Positions 26,192 to 35,770 are shown, counted from the stretch's first letter. The stretch is DNA of 64,000 bases from Myxococcales bacterium (GCA_020633295.1 JACKDW010000011.1:257542-321541); one strand, 5' to 3'. The notes: a model not told the origin generated them from the sequence alone. Translations and numbers: made by a program.

Positions 26192-28414
26192 GTGGATCGA
26201 ATTCTTGGATCAGCAAACACGTCGGACGAGGGCGCGTCGACGCGCGTCGTCGAAGCGCGACAAGTTTGCGTGCTCATCCTCGCGTCCGCGCGGGAGCAAC
26301 TCGAGGCCGTCGCCAGCGCGCTCGATCCGATCCGCTGGGACGTGACGCGGGTCCGCGGCGACGGCGAGCGAGCGGCGCGGACGCTCGCCGCCGGGCACCA
26401 CGACGTATGCGTCGTGTTCAGCGACGTCGGCGCGGCCGCGATCACCCGGCTGGCCAGCCACACGTGCTCTCAAGGGGCCGATATCCCGGTGATCGCGATC
26501 GCTGAGGACGCAGCCGACGAGCAGGTAGCGATCGCCGCGGGGGCCGCCGACGTGGTGCTCCGCGAGGCCGTGTCCCCAGCCCTGATGTCTCGTGTGTTGA
26601 GCCACGCGCTAAAGCTGCGCGACCGTGAGAGAAGCCTGCGTCGAGCGCAGAGGCGGTTTGCGCTTGCGATCGCCGGGTCGAGCGACGGGATCTGGGAGTG
26701 GGACCGCGCGCGCGAGCGCGTGTTTCTGTCGGCGCGGTGGCTCGAGCTCATGGGGATGCGCGACATCCCGGAGGGCGAGCACGAGCTGGCGGTGTGGCTG
26801 TCGCGCATCCACGACGCCGACCGCTCGTGCTTCGACCGCGTGCTCGCGGCCCACCTCGACGGCGAGGCGCCGTCGTTCGAGTGCGAGTACCGAGCGCTCG
26901 ACGGCGACGGGTCGTATCGCTGGGTGCGGGTGCGCGGGATCGGTGAGCGCGACGTCGGCGGCGAGGTCACGCGCCTCTCGGGCTCGCTCACCGACATCCA
27001 CTCGGAGAAGACGTCGCAGCTTCGGTATCAGCACGCGGCGCTCCACGACACGCTGACGGGGCTGCCGAACCGGGCCTACTTCAAGCGGCAGCTGCGGCGG
27101 GTGTTTCGCGAGTACACGCGCGGGCGCACGCCGCTGTTCGCCGTGCTGTTCCTCGACCTCGACCGCTTCAAGCTGATCAACGACAGCCTCGGGCACGAGG
27201 CCGGCGATCTGCTGCTGACCTCGCTGTCCGCCCGGCTCATCCCCTGCGTGCAGGCGATCGACACGATCGCGCGCGTCGGCGGCGACGAGTTCTCGCTGCT
27301 GCTCGAGCGGCTCACCTCCGAGGACGACGCGCACCGCGTCGCCGAGCAGATCCAGCGCGCGCTCGAGCAGCCCTTCGTGGTCGAGGGGCACGAGGTCGTG
27401 ATGTCCTGCAGCATCGGCATCGCGTTCGCGTCGCGTCGCTACGAGCGCGCCGAGCACATGCTGCGCGACGCCGACAACGCGCTGTTCGCGGCCAAGGGCT
27501 CCGGCGGCGCGCAGTTCCGCATCTTCAGCCCCGACATGCACTCGCGCAGCGTCTCGATGCTCAAGCTCGAGTCGGAGATGCGGCGGGGCATCGACGCCGG
27601 CGAGTTCGAGCTCTACTACCAGCCGATCGTCTCGCTCGAGACGCGGCGCATCGCGTCGCTCGAGGCGCTGGTGCGCTGGAACTCGCCGCGCCGCGGGATG
27701 GTCTCGCCCGGGCAGTTCATCCCGCTCGCCGAGGACACCGGCATCATCCTCGGGCTCGGGCGCTGGGTCCTGCGCGAGGCCTGCCGGTTCGGCTCGAAGC
27801 TGGTCGAGATCTTCGGCCGCGGCGCCGCGCCGCCGATCAACGTCAACGTCTCGCGCAGGCAGCTGCGCCCCGCGTTCGTCGACGAGGTGCTCGACACGAT
27901 GGACGCCTTCCCGCTCGCGCGCGACATCATCCGCTTCGAGATCACCGAGAGCGCGCTGCTGCGCGAGGGCAACGAGAGCGGCACGCTGCGCGCGATCCGG
28001 AGCATGGGGATCGAGCTGCACATCGACGACTTCGGCACCGGCTACTCCTCGCTCGCGAGCCTCGCGTCGATGGAGGTCTCGGGGCTCAAGATCGATCGCT
28101 CGTTCATCGAGCGCATGGATCAGGACGAGAAGAGCGCGATGATCGTCGAGACGATCCTCTCGCTCGCGCGCTCGCTGCACATGCGCGTGACCGCCGAGGG
28201 CATCGAGACGGCGTCGCAGCTGCGCGCGCTCGAGCGGCTCGACTGCGCGTTTGGCCAGGGCTACCTGTTCGCGCGCCCGATGCCGGGCGCGAAGCTGATC
28301 GAGCAGCTGCTGGTCGACCGCGACGGCGAGGAGCCGGCGCTCGCGGTCGTCCTGGCGCCCACGCGCGCGCCTCGGCGCGCGGCCGCGGGCGCCAAGGACC
28401 GCGTCAAGGAGTAG
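26192..28414 (+). CDS. REC-like/PAS/GGDEF/EAL cyclic-di-GMP protein
   Basis: A 740-residue protein with four parts: a receiver-like N-terminal domain (residues ~22-140) that lacks a clear acceptor Asp, a PAS domain (IAGSSDGIWEWDRARERVF), a GGDEF domain with intact VGGDEF and an EAL domain with intact SLEALVRW, plus DDFGTGYSS and EGIET. Both catalytic signatures look complete, so it could make and break cyclic-di-GMP. The GTG at 26192 has only a weak purine-rich leader, and downstream starts are possible. It stands alone between glutamate dehydrogenase and YceI. Confidence 0.92.
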   Translation: MDRILGSANTSDEGASTRVVEARQVCVLILASAREQLEAVASALDPIRWDVTRVRGDGERAARTLAAGHHDVCVVFSDVGAAAITRLASHTCSQGADIPVIAIAEDAADEQVAIAAGAADVVLREAVSPALMSRVLSHALKLRDRERSLRRAQRRFALAIAGSSDGIWEWDRARERVFLSARWLELMGMRDIPEGEHELAVWLSRIHDADRSCFDRVLAAHLDGEAPSFECEYRALDGDGSYRWVRVRGIGERDVGGEVTRLSGSLTDIHSEKTSQLRYQHAALHDTLTGLPNRAYFKRQLRRVFREYTRGRTPLFAVLFLDLDRFKLINDSLGHEAGDLLLTSLSARLIPCVQAIDTIARVGGDEFSLLLERLTSEDDAHRVAEQIQRALEQPFVVEGHEVVMSCSIGIAFASRRYERAEHMLRDADNALFAAKGSGGAQFRIFSPDMHSRSVSMLKLESEMRRGIDAGEFELYYQPIVSLETRRIASLEALVRWNSPRRGMVSPGQFIPLAEDTGIILGLGRWVLREACRFGSKLVEIFGRGAAPPINVNVSRRQLRPAFVDEVLDTMDAFPLARDIIRFEITESALLREGNESGTLRAIRSMGIELHIDDFGTGYSSLASLASMEVSGLKIDRSFIERMDQDEKSAMIVETILSLARSLHMRVTAEGIETASQLRALERLDCAFGQGYLFARPMPGAKLIEQLLVDRDGEEPALAVVLAPTRAPRRAAAGAKDRVKE

Positions 28415-28527
28415 CCGACGACGAGGTACGCGCGGTCGCCGGGCCGCGCCGCCGCGGTCGTGGGGCGTCGCGGCGCTTGTCGCGGAGGCGGGCGCTGCTG
28501 ATAGAGTGCGCCGCACAGGAGCCGAGT

Positions 28528-29067
28528 ATGAGCGAAGCGACGATCCGCGTGTTCACCTACAAAGACGGGCTGCTCGCGCGGTTGGCCCACGACCTGCGGC
28601 TCACGCTCGGGCGCTTCGAGCTCGAGCTCGAGGACGGCGACGCGCGCGGGCGCTTCTGGCCCGAGAGCCTGCGCGTCGACGGCGTGATGAAGCGCGGCGG
28701 GCTCGACGAGCGCGGGCTCTCGGACGGTGACAAGCAGAAGATCATCGAGAACATGCGGCGCGAGATCCTGCTGACCGCGCGCCACCCGGAGATCACCTTC
28801 ACCGGGACCGCGACGCGGCGCGGCGACGCGGTCGCGGTCCGCGGGCAGCTCGAGCTCGTCGGGCGCGCGGCCCCGGTCGAGCTCACGCTGCGCGAGGCGG
28901 GCGGGCGGCTCTCGGGCGAGCTCGAGCTGACGCCGACGCGCTGGGGCGTCAAGCCGTACAAGGCGCTCGCGGGCGCGATCAAGCTGCAGGATCGCGTGAC
29001 GGTCCGCGTCGAGCTGCCCGCGCCCCCGGACGGGGACGCGCGCGCGCGCTGGGCCGTCGGCGGCTGA
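28528..29067 (+). CDS. YceI-family protein
   Basis: The 179-residue product has YceI features: a short first strand (TIRVFTYKDGLLARLAHD), HPEITFTGTATRRGDAVAV, GQLELVGRAAPVEL and LTPTRWGVKPYKAL. The family folds as a lipocalin-like barrel that binds isoprenoids or other amphiphiles; no signal peptide is present, so this copy should be cytoplasmic. AGGAG precedes ATG 28528, which is preferred over an upstream in-frame start. The next gene, a carotenoid-desaturase-like oxidoreductase, starts 19 bases later, so the two are probably co-transcribed and may share an isoprenoid substrate. Confidence 0.85.
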   Translation: MSEATIRVFTYKDGLLARLAHDLRLTLGRFELELEDGDARGRFWPESLRVDGVMKRGGLDERGLSDGDKQKIIENMRREILLTARHPEITFTGTATRRGDAVAVRGQLELVGRAAPVELTLREAGGRLSGELELTPTRWGVKPYKALAGAIKLQDRVTVRVELPAPPDGDARARWAVGG

Positions 29068-29086
29068 ACGACGCGGCTGTGGTGAC

Positions 29087-30643
29087 ATGTCTGAACGTTC
29101 CGGTCCCGAGTACCTGGTCGTCGGCGGCGGCCTCGCGGCGCTGAGCTTCGCGGCGTTGATGGCGCGCGCGGGCCGGCGCGTGCGCGTGCTCGAGGCCCAC
29201 GATCAGCTCGGCGGCTTCGGGCACACCTTCGCGGCCGGCGACTACAAGTTCAACGCCCAGCTGCACTACGTGTGGAACTGCGGCGAGGGGCGCATGGTCA
29301 ACCGCTTCCTGCGCAAGCTGGGGCTGGAGCGCGAGGTCACCTTCGAGCGCTATGACCCGAACGGGTATGACCACATGCGCATGCCGGGCTACGCGCTCGA
29401 CGTGCCCGGCGACCCGGCGCTGCTCAAGGCGCGCCTGGGCGCGCTGCTGCCCGCGCACCGCCGCGCGATCGAGGGCTTCGTCGACGAGGCGTGGGCGACC
29501 GCCGAGGAGCTCGACGGGCTGCCGGCGGAGATGACCGCGCGGCGCCTGCTCCCACGCCTGCGCCGGCTCACGCGCGTCCTGCGATATCGACGCGCGACGC
29601 TGCAGGACGTCTTCGATCGCTTCGCGCTGCCGCTGCCGGCGCAGACGCTGCTCGCGCTGCAGTGGCCGGACTTCCTGCTGCCGCCCGCGCGGCTCTCGTT
29701 CTTCGCCTGGGTCATGCTGTTCGTCGGCTACGCGCGCGGCGCCTACTACCCGACGCGGCACTTCGAGCACGTCATCGACTCGCTCGCGCGGACGATCACC
29801 GCGGGCGGCGGCGAGCTCGTGCTCGAGCAGCGCGTGATCGAGTTCCTGCTCGAGCGCGGCCGCGTCATCGGCGTGCGCGCCGAGGAGCAGGGTCCGCGGG
29901 GCGAGGGCACCGGGCGGATCCACGAGCACCGCGGGCAGACGGTGATCTGCAACATGGACCCGAAGCAGGCGGCGGCGATGATCGGGCTCGAGCGCTTCTC
30001 CCGGGCGACGCGGCGCAAGCTCGACTACGAGTACTCGCACTCGAACTTCATGGCCTACTGCGTGGTCGAGGGGCTCGACCTGCGCGAGCACGGCTTCGGG
30101 CGCTGGAACGTGTTCCACACCGACGAGCCCGACCTCAACAAGGCGTTTCACGCGATGGCGGTGCGCGGCGACTACTCGCGCCCGAGCTTCGCGATCACGA
30201 CGCCGAGCCTGCTCACCGACGCGCCCGGCGACTGCCCCGAGGGCAAGCAGCTGCTCGAGCTGCTGACGGTCGCGGACTTCGAGCGCTTCCGGCACCTGAA
30301 GTTCGCCCACAGCCGCGCCTACAACGAGAAGAAGCGCGAGGTGTTCGACGCGCTGCTCGACGTGCTCGAGCGCGACTACGTGCCCAACCTGCGCGAGCAC
30401 ATCTGCTTCAAGATGCTCGGCAGCCCGACGACGAACCAGCGCTACTGCCACGCGCCCCAGGGCAACTCGTACGGCTCGATCATGACGCCCGAGCACATCG
30501 GGCCCGGGCGCCTCGACTACAACAGCTCGGTGCCCGGGCTGTACTTCTGCAACGCGTCCTCGGGCTTCGCCGGCTTCACGGGCACGATCTGGACGGGCTC
30601 GCGCCTGTACGAGGCGCTGAGCGGCGACCGCTTCATCGACTGA
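29087..30643 (+). CDS. FAD-dependent phytoene desaturase/carotenoid isomerase-like oxidoreductase
   Basis: A 518-residue flavoprotein with an N-terminal dinucleotide-binding motif (YLVVGGGLAALSFAALMARAG, broken by no gaps) and the following GGFGHTF block seen in the CrtI/CrtH/retinol-saturase superfamily. The C-terminus carries the second FAD-binding block (VPGLYFCNASSGFAGFTGTI). Members act on carotenoids, retinol or related polyprenoids. The YceI-family protein just upstream suggests a hydrophobic isoprenoid substrate. The exact reaction cannot be assigned from sequence. Confidence 0.85.
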   Translation: MSERSGPEYLVVGGGLAALSFAALMARAGRRVRVLEAHDQLGGFGHTFAAGDYKFNAQLHYVWNCGEGRMVNRFLRKLGLEREVTFERYDPNGYDHMRMPGYALDVPGDPALLKARLGALLPAHRRAIEGFVDEAWATAEELDGLPAEMTARRLLPRLRRLTRVLRYRRATLQDVFDRFALPLPAQTLLALQWPDFLLPPARLSFFAWVMLFVGYARGAYYPTRHFEHVIDSLARTITAGGGELVLEQRVIEFLLERGRVIGVRAEEQGPRGEGTGRIHEHRGQTVICNMDPKQAAAMIGLERFSRATRRKLDYEYSHSNFMAYCVVEGLDLREHGFGRWNVFHTDEPDLNKAFHAMAVRGDYSRPSFAITTPSLLTDAPGDCPEGKQLLELLTVADFERFRHLKFAHSRAYNEKKREVFDALLDVLERDYVPNLREHICFKMLGSPTTNQRYCHAPQGNSYGSIMTPEHIGPGRLDYNSSVPGLYFCNASSGFAGFTGTIWTGSRLYEALSGDRFID

Positions 30644-30664
30644 GGGACCCCGCCGAGGCGGCGG

Positions 30665-31954
30665 TCAGAGGGCGCGGCCGCCGAGCGCCGCGGAGATCCG
30701 CGCCGCCGACTCGATCGCGCCCTCGTGCAGGCCGTCGCCGAGCCACGCGCCGGCGAGGAAGGTGTGGCGCGCGCCGCTGTGGGCCAGCAGCTCGCGCCGG
30801 GTCGCGAGCGCCGCGACCGAGTAGCGCGGCGTGCGGTGCGGCTGGCGGTGGAGGATCCGCGCCGGGTCGAGCTCGGGCTCCATGGCGAAGCTCAGGCTGT
30901 AGCCGGCGCGCGCCGGGTCGAGCGCGCACAGGCGGCCGAGGTGGGCGTTGTAGCCGCCAGTCTCTTCAAACAGGTCGAACTCGGAGTAGTCCCGCAGGCC
31001 GCGGCGGGCGTACATCCCGAGGTCGTCGTGGACGATCGTGACGAGCTCGCGATCGCGCCAGGGCGCGAGCCGGCGGCGCTCGTCGTCGCTCGGGTCCGCG
31101 AGCAGCTCCGTGAGCTGACCGGGCGTCGTCGCCAGGACGACGCGATCGAAGCGTCGGCGCCCGCCCGCGTCGACGCCGAGCCGCGCGCGCGCGTCATGAT
31201 CTGCCTCAACAGTCAGCTCCACGCCGCGCGCGTCCCGACGGACGCTGCGGACGCGCGCGCCCGTGATCACGCGGCCGCGCAGGCGCGCGAGCAGGCGCTC
31301 GACGTAGCGGTAGACGCCGCCGGGGACGCAGGTCCACGAGACCGGGCCGGTGAAGCGCAGCAGCGTCGGGATCGCGAGCGCCGCCGGGGTCTCGCCCACG
31401 CGCGCGCGCGGGATCGAGTAGGCGTAGACGATCAGCAGGCGCATCCACTCGGAGATCGGGCCGCGCTCGAGCAGCGAGTCGAGGTCGCGGCGGTAGAGCC
31501 CCTCGGGGTCCGCGGCGGCCCGGCGCGCGCGCCTGCGGAAGCGGATGAACTCCGGCGCGTGCCGCAGCAGCTCGAGCAGCGCGCTCAGGCGCTCGCGCGG
31601 GCGCAGGCCCGGCCCGGTGATCTTGCCGAGCGCGCGCAGCGGCGCGCCTGTTCGCCGGATCAGCCCGGTGCTCACGGGCACCGGGCGCGTCTCGACGCCC
31701 AGCTGATCCATGAGCCGGTGAAACCGCGGGAAGTGTTCGGGCGAGAACTCGATGACGCCGGCGTCGAGGTGCACGCCGGCCGGCAGCTGCGGGCACGCGA
31801 CGTTGCGCCCGAGCGTGCGGATGTTGCCGCCGAGGATCGCCTCGCGTTCGAACAGCGTCACGCGGTGGCGCGCGTCGAGGAGGTAGGCGGTGGCCAGGCC
31901 GGCCGCGCCGCCGCCGATGATCGCGATCTCGAGCTCGCCGCCGACCACGGACAC
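30665..31954 (-). CDS. FAD-dependent amine-oxidase-like oxidoreductase
   Basis: The 429-residue protein starts with a Rossmann motif (IAIIGGGAAGLATAYLL) and LFEREAILGGNIRTL. It then follows the layout of the predicted NAD/FAD-binding proteins near cyclopropane fatty acid synthase genes and of flavin amine oxidases. The C-terminal FAD block (HTFLAGAWLGDGLHEGAIESA) is complete. The start is a GTG. It is convergent with the desaturase-like gene and 12 bases upstream of the esterase lipoprotein gene on the same strand. The substrate is unknown. Confidence 0.83.
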   Translation of the reverse strand: MSVVGGELEIAIIGGGAAGLATAYLLDARHRVTLFEREAILGGNIRTLGRNVACPQLPAGVHLDAGVIEFSPEHFPRFHRLMDQLGVETRPVPVSTGLIRRTGAPLRALGKITGPGLRPRERLSALLELLRHAPEFIRFRRRARRAAADPEGLYRRDLDSLLERGPISEWMRLLIVYAYSIPRARVGETPAALAIPTLLRFTGPVSWTCVPGGVYRYVERLLARLRGRVITGARVRSVRRDARGVELTVEADHDARARLGVDAGGRRRFDRVVLATTPGQLTELLADPSDDERRRLAPWRDRELVTIVHDDLGMYARRGLRDYSEFDLFEETGGYNAHLGRLCALDPARAGYSLSFAMEPELDPARILHRQPHRTPRYSVAALATRRELLAHSGARHTFLAGAWLGDGLHEGAIESAARISAALGGRAL

Positions 31955-31966
31955 AGTGATAGCGCC

Positions 31967-32764
31967 TCACCCGGCGCGCGTCGCCGCCGTCGCTGCGCTC
32001 GCGCTCGACGCGTCGCGCTCGATCGCGCGGACGACCTCCGAGAGCATGTCATCCCAGAGCTGGTTCCAGGTGCTCCAGTCGTGGGGTCCGGCGCGCGTGT
32101 ACACGCGATCCGCCGGCAGCAGGCTGGCGATCAGCGGGAAGTTGCCGTCCGCGCCGGACTCGTCGAGCCCGTAGCCGAGGAAGATCTCCGGGTACTCCGG
32201 CGCGCTCGCGTCGTAGTCGCGAAGCCAGCGCCACAGCTCGACGTCCCAGCGCCCCGGGCCCTGGGGCGGCCGCCAGGCGCGAGGTCCCCCCGCGCGGGCG
32301 ATCGCGCGGGTCGTGCGTCGGCGCCCGGTGTAGGGCGACATCAGCACGATGCCGTCCACGGTCCCGCGGCGCTGCGACGCGGTCATGAGCGCGCCCAGCC
32401 CCCCCATGGAGAGCCCGAAGATCCAGACCCGCTGTCCGCGGGCGCGGGCCGGCGCGACCACGTCGTCGTGCACGCGCTGCCACAGCTCGCCGCTCGCGTA
32501 GTAGCCGAAGTGCCCGTCGAGCGCGATCGCGTCGACGTCGACGCCGGTCGCCTGCAGGCGGTCGATCACGCGGTGCTCGAGGTAGCGCTCCGGGCGATCG
32601 CCGAAGCCCGGGAGGAACACGACGAGCGTCGCGGCCTGGCGGTCGGGCGCGCGCGCTCGCTTGACGCCGGGGATCGGCGCGGGGGTGCTGCCGAAGGCGC
32701 ACCCGGGGAGCGTGAGCGCGAGCGCGAGCAGGGAGCCGAGGACGGCGAGGCGACGGCGGCGCAT
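31967..32764 (-). CDS. Alpha/beta-hydrolase (esterase) lipoprotein
   Basis: A 265-residue secreted esterase-like protein. The signal peptide ends in LPGC (Cys22), followed by a short Pro/Arg linker. The serine-nucleophile elbow is GLSMGG near residue 121; VVFLPGFGDRP holds the oxyanion strand, and a late His lies in AGPHDWSTW. The fold fits the esterase-D-like group. It is a 12-base neighbour of the amine-oxidase-like gene and probably in the same transcript. The substrate is unknown. Confidence 0.83.
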   Translation of the reverse strand: MRRRRLAVLGSLLALALTLPGCAFGSTPAPIPGVKRARAPDRQAATLVVFLPGFGDRPERYLEHRVIDRLQATGVDVDAIALDGHFGYYASGELWQRVHDDVVAPARARGQRVWIFGLSMGGLGALMTASQRRGTVDGIVLMSPYTGRRRTTRAIARAGGPRAWRPPQGPGRWDVELWRWLRDYDASAPEYPEIFLGYGLDESGADGNFPLIASLLPADRVYTRAGPHDWSTWNQLWDDMLSEVVRAIERDASSASAATAATRAG

Positions 32765-32826
32765 GCTTGCTGCCTAGCACGCGCGCACGCGACGGCAACC
32801 GCTCGCGGAGGCGCGGCCGCGGGCGC

Positions 32827-34779
32827 CTAGCCGATGAGGCGCTCGATCGCCTTGATGATGCCGGCCGGGTCGAGGCCCTGGTAGCCCATCTGGCGCCAGA
32901 GCCCGCCGGAGCCCTCGCGGTGCGTGCCGAGGTGGTCGTAGCGAACGTGGTAGCCGCGCCGCAGCAGCCACGTGCCGAAGCGGCTGCCGAGGCCCGACTT
33001 GATGTTCTGGCTCTCGACGACGAGGCAGAACGAGGTCCGGCCGATCCGCGCCAGCGCGTCGTCGTCGACGACGTTGAGCGTGGGCTTGTTGATCAGGCCG
33101 ACGTCGAGCCCGCGCGCGCGCAGGCTCTCGACCGCGTCGAGCGCCCGGTACAGCGACTCGCCGTAGCTGACGACGTAGCCGGCCGCGCCCTCGCGCACGA
33201 CGTCGTCCCGGCCGGGCGTGAAGGTGTAGCCCTCGCCGTACAGCGGCGCGCCGTCCTCGGTGAGGATCGACGGCACCGCGGAGCGCGTCGAGAACATGAA
33301 GCGCAGCCCGGGGTCGTCCCAGACGCGCTCGAGCGCCGCCCGGAACTGCCCGCCGTCGGCCGGGAAGTACAGGCGCGTGGTGTCGCGCTCGGGCAGGCCG
33401 TTGTCGGCGAAGAAGTTGTTGATGCCGAAGTGACAGGTGTTATCGGCCATGTCGTCGACGCCGGCGTGGCTGAAGTGCGCGAGCACGTTGGCCTTGTTGA
33501 GCCGCGCCATCGTGATCTCGGAGACGAGCATCTCGAGGAACGCCGAGAACGTCGCGAACACGCCCTGACGCCCGCGCTCCATGCCGAAGCCGGCCGCGGC
33601 CGAGTAGTTGCCGCGCTCCTGGATGCCGCCGCGCACGAACACCTCGGGGTGACGCGCGCGCACGTGGTTGAGGCCGCAGGAGCCCTCGAGGTCGGAGTCG
33701 ATGACCATGACCGAGGCCCGGCGCCGCTCGGGCGACATGCGGTCGAGGATGTCGCACAGCGCCTCGCCGAACAGCGAGCGGTTCTTGCCCGTCTTCGCGC
33801 TCGAGCCCTGGAAGGTGTGCGGGTTGGGGTCTTGCCGCTGCGCGGCGATCATCGCGGCGGCCTCGTCGTGGCCACGGGACTTGAGGTACGAGATCGCGTG
33901 GTCGGCCGCGATCACGTCGTGCCCGTGGCTGGTGCCCTCGACGCCCGGGATGCCGACCGCCATCTTGCGCTTGTTGATCAGCGCGACGGGGCCGGGGGTG
34001 TGGAGCGCCTGCTGGATGCGCGCGTAGAGCTCGCCCAGCGCCTCGCCGTCGCCGGTCGAGGTCGCGAGGCCGTGGCCGGCGAGCGTGCGCTCCAGGTCGA
34101 AGCCCGGCATGTACTCGCTCGGCGCGCCGGCGATGGTGATGTCGTTGTCGTCGATGAGCAGCTTGACGTTGAGCCCGCGGGCGACGGCGAGGCGCGCCGC
34201 CTCGGCGTCGTTGCCCTCCATCTGCGAGCCGTCCGAGCCGAACATGACCACGGCCTGCCCGGGCGTCGCCATCGCGACGCCGTTGACGTAGGGCCACATG
34301 TGCCCGAGCCGCCCGGAGGAGAAGGTCACGCCCGGCGTGAAGTCGCGCTCGGGGTGCCCGGGGAGGTGACAGTCGAACTCGCGGTAGTGGAGCAGGCGCT
34401 CGGCGGGCATGTGCCCGTTGAGCGCCGACATGAGGTACTGGATCGCGACGCGGTGGCCGGCCTCGTCGAAGTAGTGCGGCGCGATCGGGCGGCTGGGGTG
34501 GCGGATGAAGCCGTCGACGATCAGCAGCTCGGGGACGATGTCGAACGCGCCGCCGGTGTGCCCGCCGAGCCCGCGCGCGCCGGCGACCGCGGTGAAGAAC
34601 ACGATCGCGTCGCGGCACAGCGCGATGTTGCGCGCGAGCTGCTCACGCTGATCGGCGGTGAGCGCCGGCGCGGCCGGGTCGAGGACGACGGGGCGGAACG
34701 CCGACAGGTCGATCGGGAAGCCCGAGAAGTCGGGGGTGGGGTTGGCAGAGGGCGTCGAGGCGTTCGGGGTCGTCGTCAT
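32827..34779 (-). CDS. Transketolase-like thiamine-diphosphate enzyme
   Basis: The 650-residue protein has the transketolase order: N-terminal diphosphate-binding half (GARGLGGHTGGAFDI; GHMWPYVNGVAMATPG; MFGSDGSQMEGNDAEA as the GDG-like thiamine site), the pyrimidine-binding half (IQERGNYSAAAGFG) and a C-terminal domain. The GHTGG variant in place of the usual GHPGG is unusual and marks a distinct subgroup. ATG 34779 (MTTTPNAST) is chosen over the longer frame because the extra 49 residues are Arg-rich and look untranslated. It is divergent from the cycloeucalenol cycloisomerase homologue. Confidence 0.85.
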   Translation of the reverse strand: MTTTPNASTPSANPTPDFSGFPIDLSAFRPVVLDPAAPALTADQREQLARNIALCRDAIVFFTAVAGARGLGGHTGGAFDIVPELLIVDGFIRHPSRPIAPHYFDEAGHRVAIQYLMSALNGHMPAERLLHYREFDCHLPGHPERDFTPGVTFSSGRLGHMWPYVNGVAMATPGQAVVMFGSDGSQMEGNDAEAARLAVARGLNVKLLIDDNDITIAGAPSEYMPGFDLERTLAGHGLATSTGDGEALGELYARIQQALHTPGPVALINKRKMAVGIPGVEGTSHGHDVIAADHAISYLKSRGHDEAAAMIAAQRQDPNPHTFQGSSAKTGKNRSLFGEALCDILDRMSPERRRASVMVIDSDLEGSCGLNHVRARHPEVFVRGGIQERGNYSAAAGFGMERGRQGVFATFSAFLEMLVSEITMARLNKANVLAHFSHAGVDDMADNTCHFGINNFFADNGLPERDTTRLYFPADGGQFRAALERVWDDPGLRFMFSTRSAVPSILTEDGAPLYGEGYTFTPGRDDVVREGAAGYVVSYGESLYRALDAVESLRARGLDVGLINKPTLNVVDDDALARIGRTSFCLVVESQNIKSGLGSRFGTWLLRRGYHVRYDHLGTHREGSGGLWRQMGYQGLDPAGIIKAIERLIG

Positions 34780-34960
34780 GGTGTGTAGGCCGACTGGCGA
34801 GATCGCGCGGAGGATAACAGCGCGCGTTTTCCTCGCGGTGCGCGCCTCAGAGACGGATCTCACGGCTGACGGGCCGTCGGCGCGGCGGCGCTCGAGGATC
34901 CCCGCGCCGCCTGTAGGCGAGCGCACGGCCCGGGCGCCGCGACGATCCTAACCTGCACCC

Positions 34961-35770
34961 GTGCACAGGTGGTTCTCCGACAACGAGGGTAAGGCGCGCG
35001 CCGAGCGGTTCTTCCTGCTCTACAGCGTCGTGTGGATCGCGGCGGTGGCCGCGGTGATGCTGAGCGGCGTGATGCGGTCGTGGGGCGACGGCGCCTACAT
35101 GGCCTTCGCCGCGCTCGTGGCCGCGCCGCTCGTGGTCGTGCCGGCGCTGCGCGGCTTCGAGGCCGATCGACCGCCGCGCGAGCGCTACTGGGTGAAGTTC
35201 AACCTGTGGATCGCGATCTACGTGTTCGCCGGCTCCTACGTGGGCTCGCACTACTTCTTCGACGTGCTCGGCATGCGCTACGCGTTCCCGACGCGCTGGA
35301 ACCTCGACGCGGCGCTGGTCGGGCGCGACTCCGGCGACGTGCCGCTGTTCCTCTACGTGCTCACGCAGTGCTACTTCGTCACCTACCACGCCGCGCTCGT
35401 GGTGCTGCTGCGGCGCTATCGGACCAGCGCGTTCGGACAGACGGCGCTCGGGCGCGCGCTCACGCCGCTGGCGCTCGTGTCGCTGGCCTACGGCGTCGCC
35501 TACGGCGAGACCTACTTCATGGCCTCGGAGGCGCTCTCGGACTACTTCTGGTACCTCGACCGCGAGCGCATGCTGTCGCTCGGCTCGCTGTTCTACGCCA
35601 CGTACTTCGTCGTCAGCACGCCGCTGGTCGCCGCGATCGACGAGCGCCCCGACCAGGCGCACGCGTGGACGCTCGGCAGGGTCGCGTGCTCGGCCCTCGC
35701 GGCGTCGATGCTGATGTTCTACGCGCTCGACGTGTGGGCGATGGTGTTCGGGCCGATCGTCGAGGGCTGA
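34961..35770 (+). CDS. Cycloeucalenol cycloisomerase (cyclopropyl sterol isomerase) homologue
   Basis: In plants and algae this membrane enzyme opens the cyclopropane ring of cycloeucalenol during phytosterol synthesis. The 269-residue protein keeps the family landmarks in order: FFLLYSVVWI, ERYWVKFNLWIAIY, HYFFDVLGMRYAFPTRWN, CYFVTYHAA, YGETYFMASE, YFWYLDRERMLSLGSLFYA, YFVVSTPL and a C-terminal AMVFGPIVEG. About six to seven hydrophobic helices fit the plant proteins. The GTG start gives the same short N-terminus as the family. It stands alone, divergent from transketolase; no squalene cyclase or sterol demethylase lies in the window. Confidence 0.88.
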   Translation: MHRWFSDNEGKARAERFFLLYSVVWIAAVAAVMLSGVMRSWGDGAYMAFAALVAAPLVVVPALRGFEADRPPRERYWVKFNLWIAIYVFAGSYVGSHYFFDVLGMRYAFPTRWNLDAALVGRDSGDVPLFLYVLTQCYFVTYHAALVVLLRRYRTSAFGQTALGRALTPLALVSLAYGVAYGETYFMASEALSDYFWYLDRERMLSLGSLFYATYFVVSTPLVAAIDERPDQAHAWTLGRVACSALAASMLMFYALDVWAMVFGPIVEG

